Of a stretch of 64,000 nt of DNA, positions 1 to 9,928 are shown piece after piece. Position 1 is the stretch's first letter. Each line of letters starts with the position of its first letter. Origin of the DNA: Seminavis robusta (taxonomy: Eukaryota > Bacillariophyta > Bacillariophyceae > Naviculales > Naviculaceae); assembly GCA_903772945.1 (NCBI GenBank), contig CAICTM010000419.1, positions 1 through 64,000 of the forward strand, in the 5' to 3' direction. The notes under the pieces were generated by a model, which saw only the letters and a list, made by a program, of their open reading frames with translations, was not told the DNA's origin and ran no database searches. Both the position numbers and the translations under genes were made by a program.

Positions 1-94
1 TATCCCTTGTTGTCGTCTGCATAGCTATTACCGCAGGCAGCACAGCGGGTTGCATTGATCCAGATAATTGAATACCAGAAAGGTTATTACCACC

Positions 95-1375
95 ATGTCC
101 TCTCGTGCTGGTCCTACCGGTACTGGTACCAGTACTGGCATCCTGGAAGGTCTCTCCGAAGATCTTCTGTTGAAGATCTTTGGGCACGTGAATGTTCTGG
201 ATCTTCGTGTGGCTGCCTGTGTATGTCAGCACTGGAACTCTGTCATCAAGCCGTTGGATTTGGGGTTGCTGATGGTAACTGTCTCGGGTTCCAACGAATT
301 GGCCTTGCTATCTTCCTCCTCCTCCTCCAGCAATACTACTCGTAATACCGGTAGCAGTAGCAGTGCTGTCATCCAACGGTTTGCGGCATCTCCCAACCAC
401 CGAAAGAGGAAACGTTTCTACCATACCCGTCAAGCGGCCGGCCCTACTGCCTACCAATGGCCCACCTGCTTGGCCGTGGGACCACAAAAACAACTCTACC
501 TCAGTCAATACAAAGTCCAGGGAGTCTTGGAGTTTCGTCCTTGCCGCGAAGGATACCAATATAGAAGAACCTTGGCGAGTGGACGAAACTTGGCATCCCC
601 AGAAGGCTTGGTAGTCGCATACAACAGTCTCTATGTGGTGTCAGTTCAGAATGCCACCATTTCACGACTCTCACTCAAAACAGGAGCTCTCCTAGAACGG
701 GCCGGACCCGCGCAGGGAATGAACGATTTTTGGACACTCTGGGGCATGACCATCAGTCCTTGTCAGAGATACTTGCTCATTGCAGGACATGTCAGTGATG
801 AGGGAGATTATCGACAACCAACCGACACTCCTACAGGAGCTATTCTACGTCTCGATATTGATCCCACAAATGGATCCTTTCAAAGGAACCCGCAACGTCA
901 TGGTACTATTATGGGCTATTATGCCATCCCAGCACCCCCGTCTCTTGCACTGAATCGACCCTCGGATCCGCAGTACTGCCGACATGGGATTCTCCATGTA
1001 TCCACATTTGCTCCCAATGCTAGTGGGGGAAGGAGGATTCAAAAATTCTCCTTGCTGAAACAACAAATAAACAATCACGAGGAGGAACTAATTCGCCACT
1101 GGGGATGGCTACAAGAAGCCGACCACTTCCATCCCTGGGGGATTGCATTTTCCAACAAGACGGATCAAGTCTTCCTTACGTCTACCAATCATGCCTCCAC
1201 AAGTAATGTCAATGGTGGCCAAGTCTTGCGATTGCCAACATGCGGTTGTCACCATCTAGATCTTGCCAGCAATGATACACCACCACGTGCAATATCCTGT
1301 GGTAACTTGACGGCACTGGTGGATGGTCAGCATGCTGTATTGAATCAACCCAATTATGTTCTTTCCATTGATTGA
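95..1375 (+). CDS. F-box protein with C-terminal beta-propeller-like region
   Basis: A 426-residue protein. The open frame extends upstream to a TTG at 68, but the first ATG is at 95 in a good context (ACCACCATG). Residues about 17-57 read as an F-box (LSEDLLLKIFGHV, then VAACVCQHWN), the domain that binds Skp1 in SCF ubiquitin ligases. A Ser-rich linker follows. The rest has repeated strand-rich units with NHL/SMP-30-like phrases (PTCLAVGPQKQLYLSQY, SPEGLVVAYNSLYVVS, HPWGIAFSNKTDQVFLTS), suggesting a six-bladed propeller as the substrate-binding part. No signal peptide or membrane segment is seen, so it is probably cytosolic or nuclear. The F-box call is good; the propeller is inferred from pattern only and the substrate is unknown. 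No introns are needed. Confidence 0.8.
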   Translation: MSSRAGPTGTGTSTGILEGLSEDLLLKIFGHVNVLDLRVAACVCQHWNSVIKPLDLGLLMVTVSGSNELALLSSSSSSSNTTRNTGSSSSAVIQRFAASPNHRKRKRFYHTRQAAGPTAYQWPTCLAVGPQKQLYLSQYKVQGVLEFRPCREGYQYRRTLASGRNLASPEGLVVAYNSLYVVSVQNATISRLSLKTGALLERAGPAQGMNDFWTLWGMTISPCQRYLLIAGHVSDEGDYRQPTDTPTGAILRLDIDPTNGSFQRNPQRHGTIMGYYAIPAPPSLALNRPSDPQYCRHGILHVSTFAPNASGGRRIQKFSLLKQQINNHEEELIRHWGWLQEADHFHPWGIAFSNKTDQVFLTSTNHASTSNVNGGQVLRLPTCGCHHLDLASNDTPPRAISCGNLTALVDGQHAVLNQPNYVLSID

Positions 1376-1800
1376 TTAGCTGGGAAGTACCGTACCGTAT
1401 GGTAGACACCAGCCAATGGCCCGAGGAAGCTATTGTAACTCGATCGGTAGAAGTTTGGACAGGCGGGCCGACAGTTCATGGATGAACTCGCATCAATCTA
1501 CGAGCTACGACTGTACGTGCTATAGGGGAGCGGAAAATGTGTTTTCAATACGATTAAAAAAAAAAACAGCTCCCGACGATTCCAATCATCGAAAGAACAG
1601 CGTTGCCGGATTAGTGGCCGTTACACTGTAGGACCACAATAAGAGACTCTAGCTAGAAGGGCTTGGGATCCAGTTACTAGTAGGTCGTTCTCAGACCGGA
1701 CTCATCTTGTAAGCTAGAGCGTGGGGGGGGGGGGGGCTGACTGCTGGACTGCTGGTAGTGCGCTGGCTAGGGAGTGTTCGGACTAGATACTAATAAGTGG
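1376..1800. other. Intergenic, with a 14-base G run
   Basis: Lies between two convergent genes. It holds a poly-A stretch near 1555-1566 and a run of 14 G at 1723-1736. No coding signal is convincing. Confidence 0.6.
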
Positions 1801-2898
1801 CTAAGCGTGTTCATCATTTGATTCCTGACCAGGATTGTCATGGCCATCATCACCCCCGACCTGTTCTTGGGATTGTTGACTCTCTACATCATCTTCCAGC
1901 GGCAGACTTGGCTTGTCTTCCTCCGGCTCCTGTTCTTTCCTCGGTTTGCCACATCGTCGACCAATAATGGCAAGTGTGTATGCTGAATACAACTGTACAA
2001 TGTAGAGAACAAGGAGCAATGGAGGGAAACAGACTTTCCAGAACATACCCCAACTTCCATGAAATACCCCTTGCATAATCCCCAGGGCAAAGTAGACGAC
2101 CAAGGCCACTGTGACCAGTGCTTTGAAGAACGCCGCTTGCACTGCAGCCAAGAGAAAGAATGCCTTGTGTAGGTGTGACATCAGACCCATGCGATAGCAG
2201 TAGAGTGCCACAAATGTAAACTGTTCCGTGGTGGCATGAAATGTCAATAAGAGTCCATAACGAAAATAGGAGAGATTGGCCGTATCAAAAAAGGAGCTGT
2301 AACCCACTTGGATCAGAATAATGGTCACAATGTGATGCAGAAGTAGAGGAATCCCAATCTCAATTCTGTACAGGAGCTCCCAAATATACAGAATGCACAC
2401 AATGATCCAAGCCATGAGACAGGCATGGATACGATCCGGAGTTGTGGTATCTTTGCCCCAAAACAGCAAATCCACACTTCCGTAGAGTTGAAATCCCAGG
2501 GCAACGGTGGTGGCCAGTCCTTGTAGAATGTAGATCACGACATTTCGCCGTTTGGATTCATCCAAATCCTGGCGGAACTTGGGCGACAAGCGTAGATGCA
2601 AGCTGTAGCTCAGCAATCCTGCCAACCAAAAGAGCAAGAAAAAGTTGAAAGACATCCATGGGTATTGGTAGGGGTCATAGATGTTGTACTGCATCACCAC
2701 ACCATCAGAAGCTGCATCTTCATTCATCATTGTTTGATTGTCGGCTCTGAGAGGTTGAGACTGGAGGCTTGAGGAGGAAAAGTATGAGAGTCGGTTTGTG
2801 TCACCAGCACTCGGCAAGTTTTGTGGTTTGTGGTTACCAGGTACCCGGTGGTACCGGTATGCAGGAATGATCAATCGAAACAGGGGGCGATGCAGCAT
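1801..2898 (-). CDS. Multi-pass membrane protein, TLC-like motif
   Basis: 365 residues from the first ATG at 2898; an ATG pair at 2730 would give about 309 residues and start just before the first membrane span, so the true start is uncertain. The body has six or seven hydrophobic spans, the first around WMSFNFFLLFWLAGLL. A motif LLHHIVTIILIQVGY lies in the middle and resembles the His-His region of TLC (TRAM/LAG1/CLN8) proteins, which act in ceramide synthesis or lipid handling at the ER. The C-terminal 55 residues are acidic, Gln/Glu-rich and probably cytosolic. The membrane protein call is firm; TLC membership is a moderate inference because only one motif is recognisable. Confidence 0.75.
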   Translation of the reverse strand: MLHRPLFRLIIPAYRYHRVPGNHKPQNLPSAGDTNRLSYFSSSSLQSQPLRADNQTMMNEDAASDGVVMQYNIYDPYQYPWMSFNFFLLFWLAGLLSYSLHLRLSPKFRQDLDESKRRNVVIYILQGLATTVALGFQLYGSVDLLFWGKDTTTPDRIHACLMAWIIVCILYIWELLYRIEIGIPLLLHHIVTIILIQVGYSSFFDTANLSYFRYGLLLTFHATTEQFTFVALYCYRMGLMSHLHKAFFLLAAVQAAFFKALVTVALVVYFALGIMQGVFHGSWGMFWKVCFPPLLLVLYIVQLYSAYTLAIIGRRCGKPRKEQEPEEDKPSLPLEDDVESQQSQEQVGGDDGHDNPGQESNDEHA

Positions 2899-4236
2899 CT
2901 CTTTCAAATTTTCAAACTTCCAAAAGGCTTTATTTGACTTGCATTATGGTACCGGTAGCTCCTGTACCGGTAAGGTAAACTGCTACTTTAAGCACCAGTC
3001 CCAGGTCCCAGACAACATAACTTATTAGCGACTTGTTGGCTTATTACTGGCCACTCAGTACATGGTAGCTGTACTGCTATCGTCTCGACTACTCCAGTAC
3101 TGAAGTAAGTGAGAACGGTTGTGTTGTACATGTATATCGGAAGCGCTGAAAACGGAAAGTGACGCAAGAAGACTTAGACGTGGAAGTGTCGCTGACGCTT
3201 GAACTCTGCACCTTAGCCACTCAGCTACAAGGCTACGAGTACCGTACCGGTAGTCTAGAGAGTAGAGCCCTCAGCACTCAGCAGCCATCCAAGTTATCGA
3301 GGCTTGACTAATGGTCCTCGACAACCGTCGCGGAGTTTTTGAGACACTCTACTCTTGTGAGGTTGGGTGATGAACCAGAACTCCAAGCTACTATTATAGT
3401 CTGCCTTTGCCCTCTGACTGGTCTGCACTACATGATCCCCGATTGGCGTTCCTTTCCTTTTTGGAGTACCATACTAGTTCTCAAGCAAGCCACGCACCGT
3501 ACTAGCTATTGGCTGATTCGACCATTCCAACATTCATAGATTGTTGGTGCTCCAATATGGCTGGCTGAGATCATCTATATTTCGTCGCAACCAATTCTCC
3601 GGTATCCTGTCCTCTGCGATTGGTGGTCTGAGTTATTTGGAGAAGTTCTCCAATGCCAGATAGTTACAACCCAAGCTGGCTGGCTGCAGGTGGCTGACCC
3701 CAAATTTGTGTGGGAGAGGACTCGTCCAAGCAACGGGTCTCAGATTGCGTTCAAGCATCCATGACTTCTCTCTTGTTAGTAGTGCATCGATTTCAGCAAT
3801 TACCCCTGAAACCCTTTCCTTCATTATAATAATATGTTTTTACATTCACTCTGAGTGCGTTGCTGCGGATGTGATTGTCTCCTTGAACACAAGTCGTTTT
3901 AGCTCTAGCCCTAAGGGTCGAATCTTCTAGATTCGCGCCGTTTCCAAATCTCCTCCTATTCTGGACCTCATTTTTCTTGAAACTGCTCACAATGGAGGCA
4001 ACTTGTTGCTCTTTTAAGGAGGTACCACCCGCTTTTACTCCCGAGTTTGTTTTGGTCAGTCCACAGTGGATACGTAAAATAGACATCCATGTTGAAGTGT
4101 ACTCCATGGCCACGTACTTTCCCTCATGCGATTGTAGCTAGTTTGCCGCCAGATGGAATCCTTCTTTTGTGGAATTCTTTATTTTAGCTGGCGACCATGG
4201 CCAATTTGTTCTCCATAAAGTAAACAACGGCAAGAT
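2899..4236. other. Intergenic, no supported gene
   Basis: Rich in ACCGGT and CTAG palindromes in the first half. The second half (about 3550-4236) may include the left flank of the adjacent DNA transposon, but I found no clear terminal inverted repeat or target duplication. Short open frames here lack family signals. Confidence 0.5.
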
Positions 4237-6394
4237 ATGGATGATGCATCAGGAGAGGAAGGAACTGAAACCTCTACAGACAACCCACAGATTGTAACTC
4301 CGGCAGTGGTAGGAGGAGATGATTCAACTCCAGTATTGAGAGAAAGTCGCCGTCAGAGAGGAGTTAAACCAATTTTGCCTTGTTTTTCCATCAGTGAGAA
4401 CAAGGCAACAAGCAACTATCAGAGAGAAATCAACAAGTTAGCAGCAGGCAACAGGAAGGACATTACATCGAAGTTGCCTCGCTGGGACCATTCCAAGTTG
4501 AACATGGGAGCACCGAAGAGGAGGGAACAGCCTCAACCAACTCCCTCTCCAATAATCGACAATGTAGCCACTGCCCTTTCTCCACTTGCTGTTCCGGAGG
4601 ATGACAACAGAAAGAGGCCACCAACACCTCGAAGACTCATCCTGGAACACAAAGGATTATCTGATTTAGTGAATGGCAACACCCGATGCTATACATGCCG
4701 ACAAGCTAGTGTCGAACTTACATTCAATACCACCTGTGTCACATCCATGGGCCAGTTGAGCTGTGGTAACAAAGAATGCAAGTCTTATGGCCAGTTGAAG
4801 TGTTCCGAAGTGTCACGAACCACTCTTCCGAAGAAGTCCGCACATGTCACCAACCTTGACTACTCATTGAACGTGCAGTTTGTGTTAGCCTTTGTGTGGT
4901 CGGGTGATGGAGGAGTGGAAGCACAGCGAACACTTGCAATGTTGAACTTACCAATTACAACCATGTCAAGAAGTCATTCTCTAGCATTGAACTTGCCCTT
5001 GCACCTCATATCAATGCTGTTTGCCACAAGGCCATCGTGGACAATCTGGTGGAAGAAGTGAGAAGGAGTCATCACGCTGAGTTATTCACTTTGTGGAATG
5101 GAAGTTTCAGTTAGGAAGGGAGAACGTCCAACTCACAGAGCAACAGTCAATGGTGGTATGGACATGGGTTGGAACCAAAAGGGTAGTGGCCGGCATACAA
5201 TTCCCCTTCTGGTCATGCGAGTGTCATGGGCGCACTTACTGGAAAGCCTCTTGTTATCTGTCAGAGATCAAAGTTTTGTCGAAGTGTCAATACCATCTCA
5301 GCCGTGACTCGCAGTTCCAGAACACGATTGCATGAGCAACTTTGAGGGTAGCTCAGGTGGGATGGAGCCTGCTTCTCTGCTGATCATGGTGGAGGAATTG
5401 TATGACTTGTACAACGTGGAGTTGGATAGGATCTGCACAGACGACGATTCCACGATGAAGGCTCATTGTAAATGAGCAACAAAGATTGGTTGAAACACAA
5501 TAAACTCGACAAACTCCCAGTACTGGGAGTGACGAAGAATGGAAAACCGAAGACCAGGTCAGAAGGGTATCTTCGTTATCCAATTCGCCAACCACTGTTC
5601 GTTGCAGATCCTGCTCATCGGAAAAAGACATACCGAAACCATCTGTACGCGATGAAGGCAAAGGGTGTTAAGGCAAGTTTCGATTTGACATCTGGTGATA
5701 TCCTCCGGTTGACCACTTACTACGTGTACTTCTGAAGAAGCTGCCGGATTTACGAGAGAAGAATGGTCTACTGCAATCAAGGCTGTACTGGAACATACTT
5801 TCGACAACCATGAATTCTGCGGTGACTTCTGTTTGCGGAAGGACATGACACAGGTAGAGAAGGATGAGTGTGGAAAAGTGTACAGGAAGACAAAGCCCTG
5901 TACGAATCACTGGTCGACCTTTCAATCAATTCACCACCATGGAGAGGCTTGATGAATCCAACCACAGAATGACAACCAATGCGAATGAGTCACTCAACAA
6001 CACTATTGCCTGGTTGGCTCCGAAGAACAAAGTGTATGCCGGTTCTTTGTCGCTCCAGAACCGAGTTTGCATTGCCGTCGGAATCAAATTGCTTGGAGTG
6101 GAAGAGTTCTTTCGTCGACTGTTTGACACCATCGGCTGGAAATGGAAGAAGGAACGGCCTATTTTCTGGCACAACAAGAGATATATCGAAAAAAGAATCA
6201 GCAAACGTAGAACAGTGGAGTACAAGAAAAAGCGCAATCGAGAGACTTACCAGAAACTTCGTGATTACCAACAGAAGCTGGAACAGGATCGCAAGGATGG
6301 CCGGCTGTACTCTTCTGGAATCGCCATTGGCAAGACGCCAAAAGCAAAGCAACCACCGAAGAAGAAAAGAAAAACAACAAAGCGAAAACAGTGA
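4237..6394 (+). mobile_element. Decayed Mutator-like (MULE-type) DNA transposon, transposase remnant
   Basis: Three frames carry consecutive pieces of one transposase. The first (4237-5061) starts at a real ATG, has a disordered N-terminus, then a Cys-rich segment (CYTCRQ, SCGNKECKSYGQLKC) and NLDYSLNVQFVLAF. A second piece (about 5098-5460) carries MDMGWNQKGSG, matching the first catalytic Asp, and LDRICTDDDSTMKAHC, matching the second. A third (5472-5735) has VADPAHRKKTYRNHL, and the last (5864-6394) has NANESLNNTIAWLAPK and a basic tail ending PPKKKRKTTKRK, a likely nuclear signal. This order fits eukaryotic Mutator-like transposases. At least three frame changes (near 5030-5100, inside 5160-5340 and near 5474) make it inactive. 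Terminal repeats were not identified, so element limits are those of the coding remnant. Confidence 0.75.
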
Positions 6395-6864
6395 TGCTGG
6401 GAAAGTGTGTGGAGCTGTGGAGGAATAGGCCACCAGCAGTCTAGCTATCGAGGGTGTGTCAATCATGGCAAACAGAAGGCTTTACATGTGCGGGTTGATA
6501 CTCAGTATTTGGTTTCTGGCACTGCGGACGCGGTAGAACGCAATCCAGCATCGCAAACACACGAGAGCGACGGCCCAACCGACCACAAAGAAGAGATTAC
6601 CGAGCAAGACATTGCCAATGCTACCTTAGAGCTTGTAGATTATATTGGTTTTGGCGAGGATTCAGAACGTGTTTCGGCACAGATCCAAGAGTTGGCAGGT
6701 GACTCCGACGATCGAACCTTCCATCCATCTAATAGAAAAAGAATCTTACAAATAGTACGAGCCACTAAGTAATTGGATTATACTGTAATACTATAGCGAT
6801 CTGTCAATTCTGGCGACACCAAAACTTTTTGGGTAATCGCAAATACTTGTTCTCAAAGAGAGGT
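6395..6864. other. Spacer with an acidic open frame lacking an ATG
   Basis: An open frame on the plus strand from about 6407 to 6772 has coding-like, acidic composition (KEEITEQDIANATLELVDYI) but contains no ATG at all. It could be the 3' end of the transposon or a lost exon. I do not assign a function. Confidence 0.3.
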
Positions 6865-8296
6865 TCAACCGGAAGTTTCCTTGAGAGTGAGATCCTCCTC
6901 GAACCGGCCTCGCTTCTTATTCCTAGCCATCCTCTCTTCCGTGGAAAGGAATCCAGTTCTTGGTTTGTTCTTTTCGAAATTCGGATACACTTTCCAGATG
7001 TTTTGAATTACACACGATGGCAATGGTGAAGCAGCGCCGAATTGGAAGACATTTGTGGCGTACCAGAAATAGACACACCAGCGCTTGTGAGATTGCTCAA
7101 CCCCCTGAAGTTGTGGCTGTACACCCTTCCTTCGTTTCTTCAAGATGTATTTCTTCAAGGAATGCAGGAGGTCATCCTTGTCAACCAAATAGAGTGGAGC
7201 CTCGATGGTGGCGCAACAAAGAAGGCCATGTTCCTCGACACAGTCACACTTGCGGGGCTTCTCATCAACTTCATCTTCGGGATGATAATCTTCAGAAGCC
7301 TCATCATCCACACAGAGGTAAGCCTCAATGACTAGCTTCTTGATGCTTGGTACCACAACAAAAGACGCATCATGGAACTCATCACTGCTCCCCCGTGCAA
7401 CCATCTGACTTGAAGCCTCTGGACGAAGCACCTGGAAGTTTTCATATGGGTCCGGCTTGAACTTGGTCATGAAAATGATTTCCTTGTTGTCCTTGCACCG
7501 ACTAACATCCTTTGTACGGAACCGTGTCCACACGATTTCACTCTCCTGTACCACATTCCCTAGGACGTTAGGTGGCTGCTTCCAGGAACATGTCGAAGAT
7601 GATGAGAGAACAACGCATGGTTGCTGGAAACTGCTGGAACCAAATCACCTCGACCTTGGAAATGGAAAGCAGGGTTCCAATGTTGATTTGCTCTTTGTCC
7701 AGAATCAACTGGTAACTCAAAGCCGAATTACAAAAAGCATACATGAGACTGTTGCTCCCATCGGCAAGGACAAAGCAAACAAGGTCAGCAGGCAGAGCTC
7801 CAAAGGTACGCTGCACATTGAAACAGTCCACAACAAGCAACTGCTCAGGGAAATAGATAGTGGAATCCTCGTCATCTCTCTTGGTATTACTGATTGCATC
7901 CTTCCAATCTCGCGACCTCTCAAATTTTCCATCTTCCGTCTTCCTGAATGCAGGTGTGTGCTGGTGGCTGAAAGCCAAGCTGGCAACAAAGTCAGGAGAT
8001 GCCTCTCCCGTGTGCTCGACAACAACCATGGAGGTTACCGGCATCTTGTTCGATGAAATGGACGTTTTATTATCTTCTATTATCCTACGGTCCATTTGCC
8101 CGTGAAATGAGTACCATGGATTGGCGTCCCAACAACATGGGGAATGAAGATTCCTATCCGGCTTGCTCTGCTTGTCGATGCTTTCGCGATGATTCGGACT
8201 CCACCACAACAACAAACTGCCTTTTTCGACAACAGACAATGATGTACGTTGTGGTGCTCGATCATGCCCTTCCGGTGACAAGGAGGGTATGGACAT
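6865..8296 (-). pseudogene. RPA-like OB-fold protein gene, frameshifted
   Basis: Two abutting frames on the minus strand, 8296-7568 (ATG at 8296) and 7554-6865, form one coding region interrupted by a one-base phase change near 7560. In the first part, VLADGSNSLMYAFCNSAL, then INIGTLLSISKVEVIW and SLIIFDMFLEA, follow the pattern of the N-terminal OB fold of replication protein A large subunit (xxxDGxxxxxAML, GSIxRLTEF, xxIIxxLEVL). The second part is acidic with a Cys pair region (CDCVEEHGLLCC) and ends in a basic tail. It lies tail to tail with the decayed transposase and may be the element's second gene or an unrelated host paralog. With no introns and one break it is probably a pseudogene. 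Confidence 0.55.
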
Positions 8297-8748
8297 AGCG
8301 GATGGAAGCTATGCTGTGCTCTACAGGAGCATTGGGGTGAGCGATTGAGGGGTGTAGCGGTAAGTGCCATCTGCACAAGTTAACAGACTTTTTCGATCCA
8401 AACTGACACCTCATGCTATCTGCGTTTAAAGGTACAGCGGCTGTCAATGGCCAGGCAAGTTAACAGCAGTAGGTTGTTGGGAAAACACACATCCACTGCA
8501 CGGGTCTCTACATGGCCGGTGAGTCTAACTGCAGCGGCATGAGCTAACGGCATCGGATCATTGTCGGTGGATAGAATAGGCTCGATAAAGTCTGAAATAA
8601 GACGAGAGTTTTCCGGGTTACCTCCCGCTGACGTGCAGACCTGGTGGTACCTCCTTAAATAAGTTGTTCGGATCAATTCTCTTGGTTCTTCTTTTGCGCC
8701 TCCGTCTACTACGGTAGCTAATACTGCTGCTGAAATCACAGAATCGTC
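8297..8748. other. Intergenic, likely promoter region of the ankyrin gene
   Basis: No open frame with family signal. The stretch just before 8749 leads directly into the ankyrin protein start. Nothing else is recognisable. Confidence 0.5.
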
Positions 8749-9309
8749 ATGTCCGGGATCTTTGGCGGCAACGCCCTGCACAAAGCGGCCAAGACGAAGG
8801 ATTGGTCTCAATTCAAGGCACTGTGTTCGGAACATCCGAGTCAACTGCTCGAACGAGACGAAGGGTTCAATACTCCATTGCATTCTGCCATTGCCAATGG
8901 GATTCCTTCCGATGTGCTGATAAATGCCATTCGTATTGATGCTCGGTTGGTTCGTCTCAAGGATCGAGACAAGAACACACTCCTCCACAAAGCCTTCGAA
9001 TATGGCATTGGACGCACAGCCGCCCTCAAGTTACTGCGTGCGGGACCTCAGATAGCCGCCACGCAAAAGAACGATGAAGATAAAACGCCCGTGGAAGTGG
9101 TGGTCGATGCCAAGTTGCCGTCGGCCTTTGGCTACAGCCTGGGGACTACGTGGATTCACTACAAGGACGAATATCCGGCCGTCTTGGAATGCGTACAAGA
9201 TGCCAGCCAATGGAAAGACGGAGAACCCGTCGAACGAGTTGTCGCCTACGTGGGAGTCCCCATGGACCCGGAAATCAATGCCATGATTGGACACGACTAT
9301 ACGTACTGA
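8749..9309 (+). CDS. Small ankyrin-repeat protein
   Basis: A 186-residue protein whose ATG at 8749 follows GTC in an ordinary context. Residues about 7-35 (NALHKAAKTKDWSQFKALCS), 39-70 (GFNTPLHSAIANGIPSDVL) and 75-105 (KNTLLHKAFEYGIGRTAALKLL) are three ankyrin units, each with the (T/A)LHxA helix start. The last 70 residues are not ankyrin-like and include WIHYKDEYPAVLECV. Ankyrin repeats bind proteins; no catalytic domain, signal peptide or membrane span is present, so a soluble adaptor is the simplest view. The partner is unknown. No introns are needed. Confidence 0.85.
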   Translation: MSGIFGGNALHKAAKTKDWSQFKALCSEHPSQLLERDEGFNTPLHSAIANGIPSDVLINAIRIDARLVRLKDRDKNTLLHKAFEYGIGRTAALKLLRAGPQIAATQKNDEDKTPVEVVVDAKLPSAFGYSLGTTWIHYKDEYPAVLECVQDASQWKDGEPVERVVAYVGVPMDPEINAMIGHDYTY

Positions 9310-9908
9310 TGCCGTTCTTCTCTCTCCAGCTGCTTTTGTACACAAGATCGCTAGCAATCTATCCATCTAGAAATATACTTGAAGTTCATGCCAATGAGTC
9401 GAGTCAAAGAATTCAGGACGACTGTCCCAGGTTTTGCGGTCCCAGTTCGGTGGACTGGTTTGCTGGAGTACTCGTAGTCGTTTTTTGTTGTTTCCGTGCA
9501 AGCATGCTGATTGAACTTTCTCTTTAGCTCTTATAGTTTCAGTGCAAGCATCGAGTCGAGTCTCTCCGCCAAGGTACGTACCAGGTACGGTATTACACGT
9601 GGTAGTGGTGCGCCGCAACTGGTACCATAAGAGCAAAAACTGCAGTCTACCGGTCTGATAGTAGACACCGACTAGCCAGCGGTTGCCACAACCGGAGCAA
9701 AAGTGCTCCACAAGCAATGATTGCAACACTCTCTAGAAAAGAGCGAACACTGTGATTATTCATTCGTTTATGTTTGGTGTGATATTCTATTCTTCCTTCT
9801 TTCTTTTTGTTCGTTCGTTCCCTCAACTTCCACCCACTTGACTTCTCTAGCTAGCTAGCTACAGCGCCGTAGCTAGTCTAGATCTGTTCTAATACAAATA
9901 ACTGGTAT
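9310..9908. other. Intergenic, no supported gene
   Basis: Separates the convergent ankyrin and family G genes. It contains T/C-rich sequence near 9790-9840 and a CTAGCTAGCTAGC cluster near 9847-9860. Confidence 0.5.
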
Positions 9909-9928
9909 CTAATACAAATAACTGGTAT
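9889..9928. repeat. Perfect 20-bp tandem duplication across a stop codon
   Basis: The 20-mer beginning CTAATACAAATAACTG occurs twice in direct succession. The second copy contains the stop codon and last codons of the minus-strand family G gene ending at 9909, so the same C-terminus is encoded again just downstream of the stop. Confidence 0.9.

Noticed and set aside
3165-3240. tRNA-like sequence on the minus strand (TAGCTGAGTGGCTAAGG, then GAGTTCAAG)
   Set aside because: It has a good A-box but the B-box-like part follows after only about 10 bases, and no acceptor stem or anticodon arm can be folded. At most a tRNA-derived fragment.
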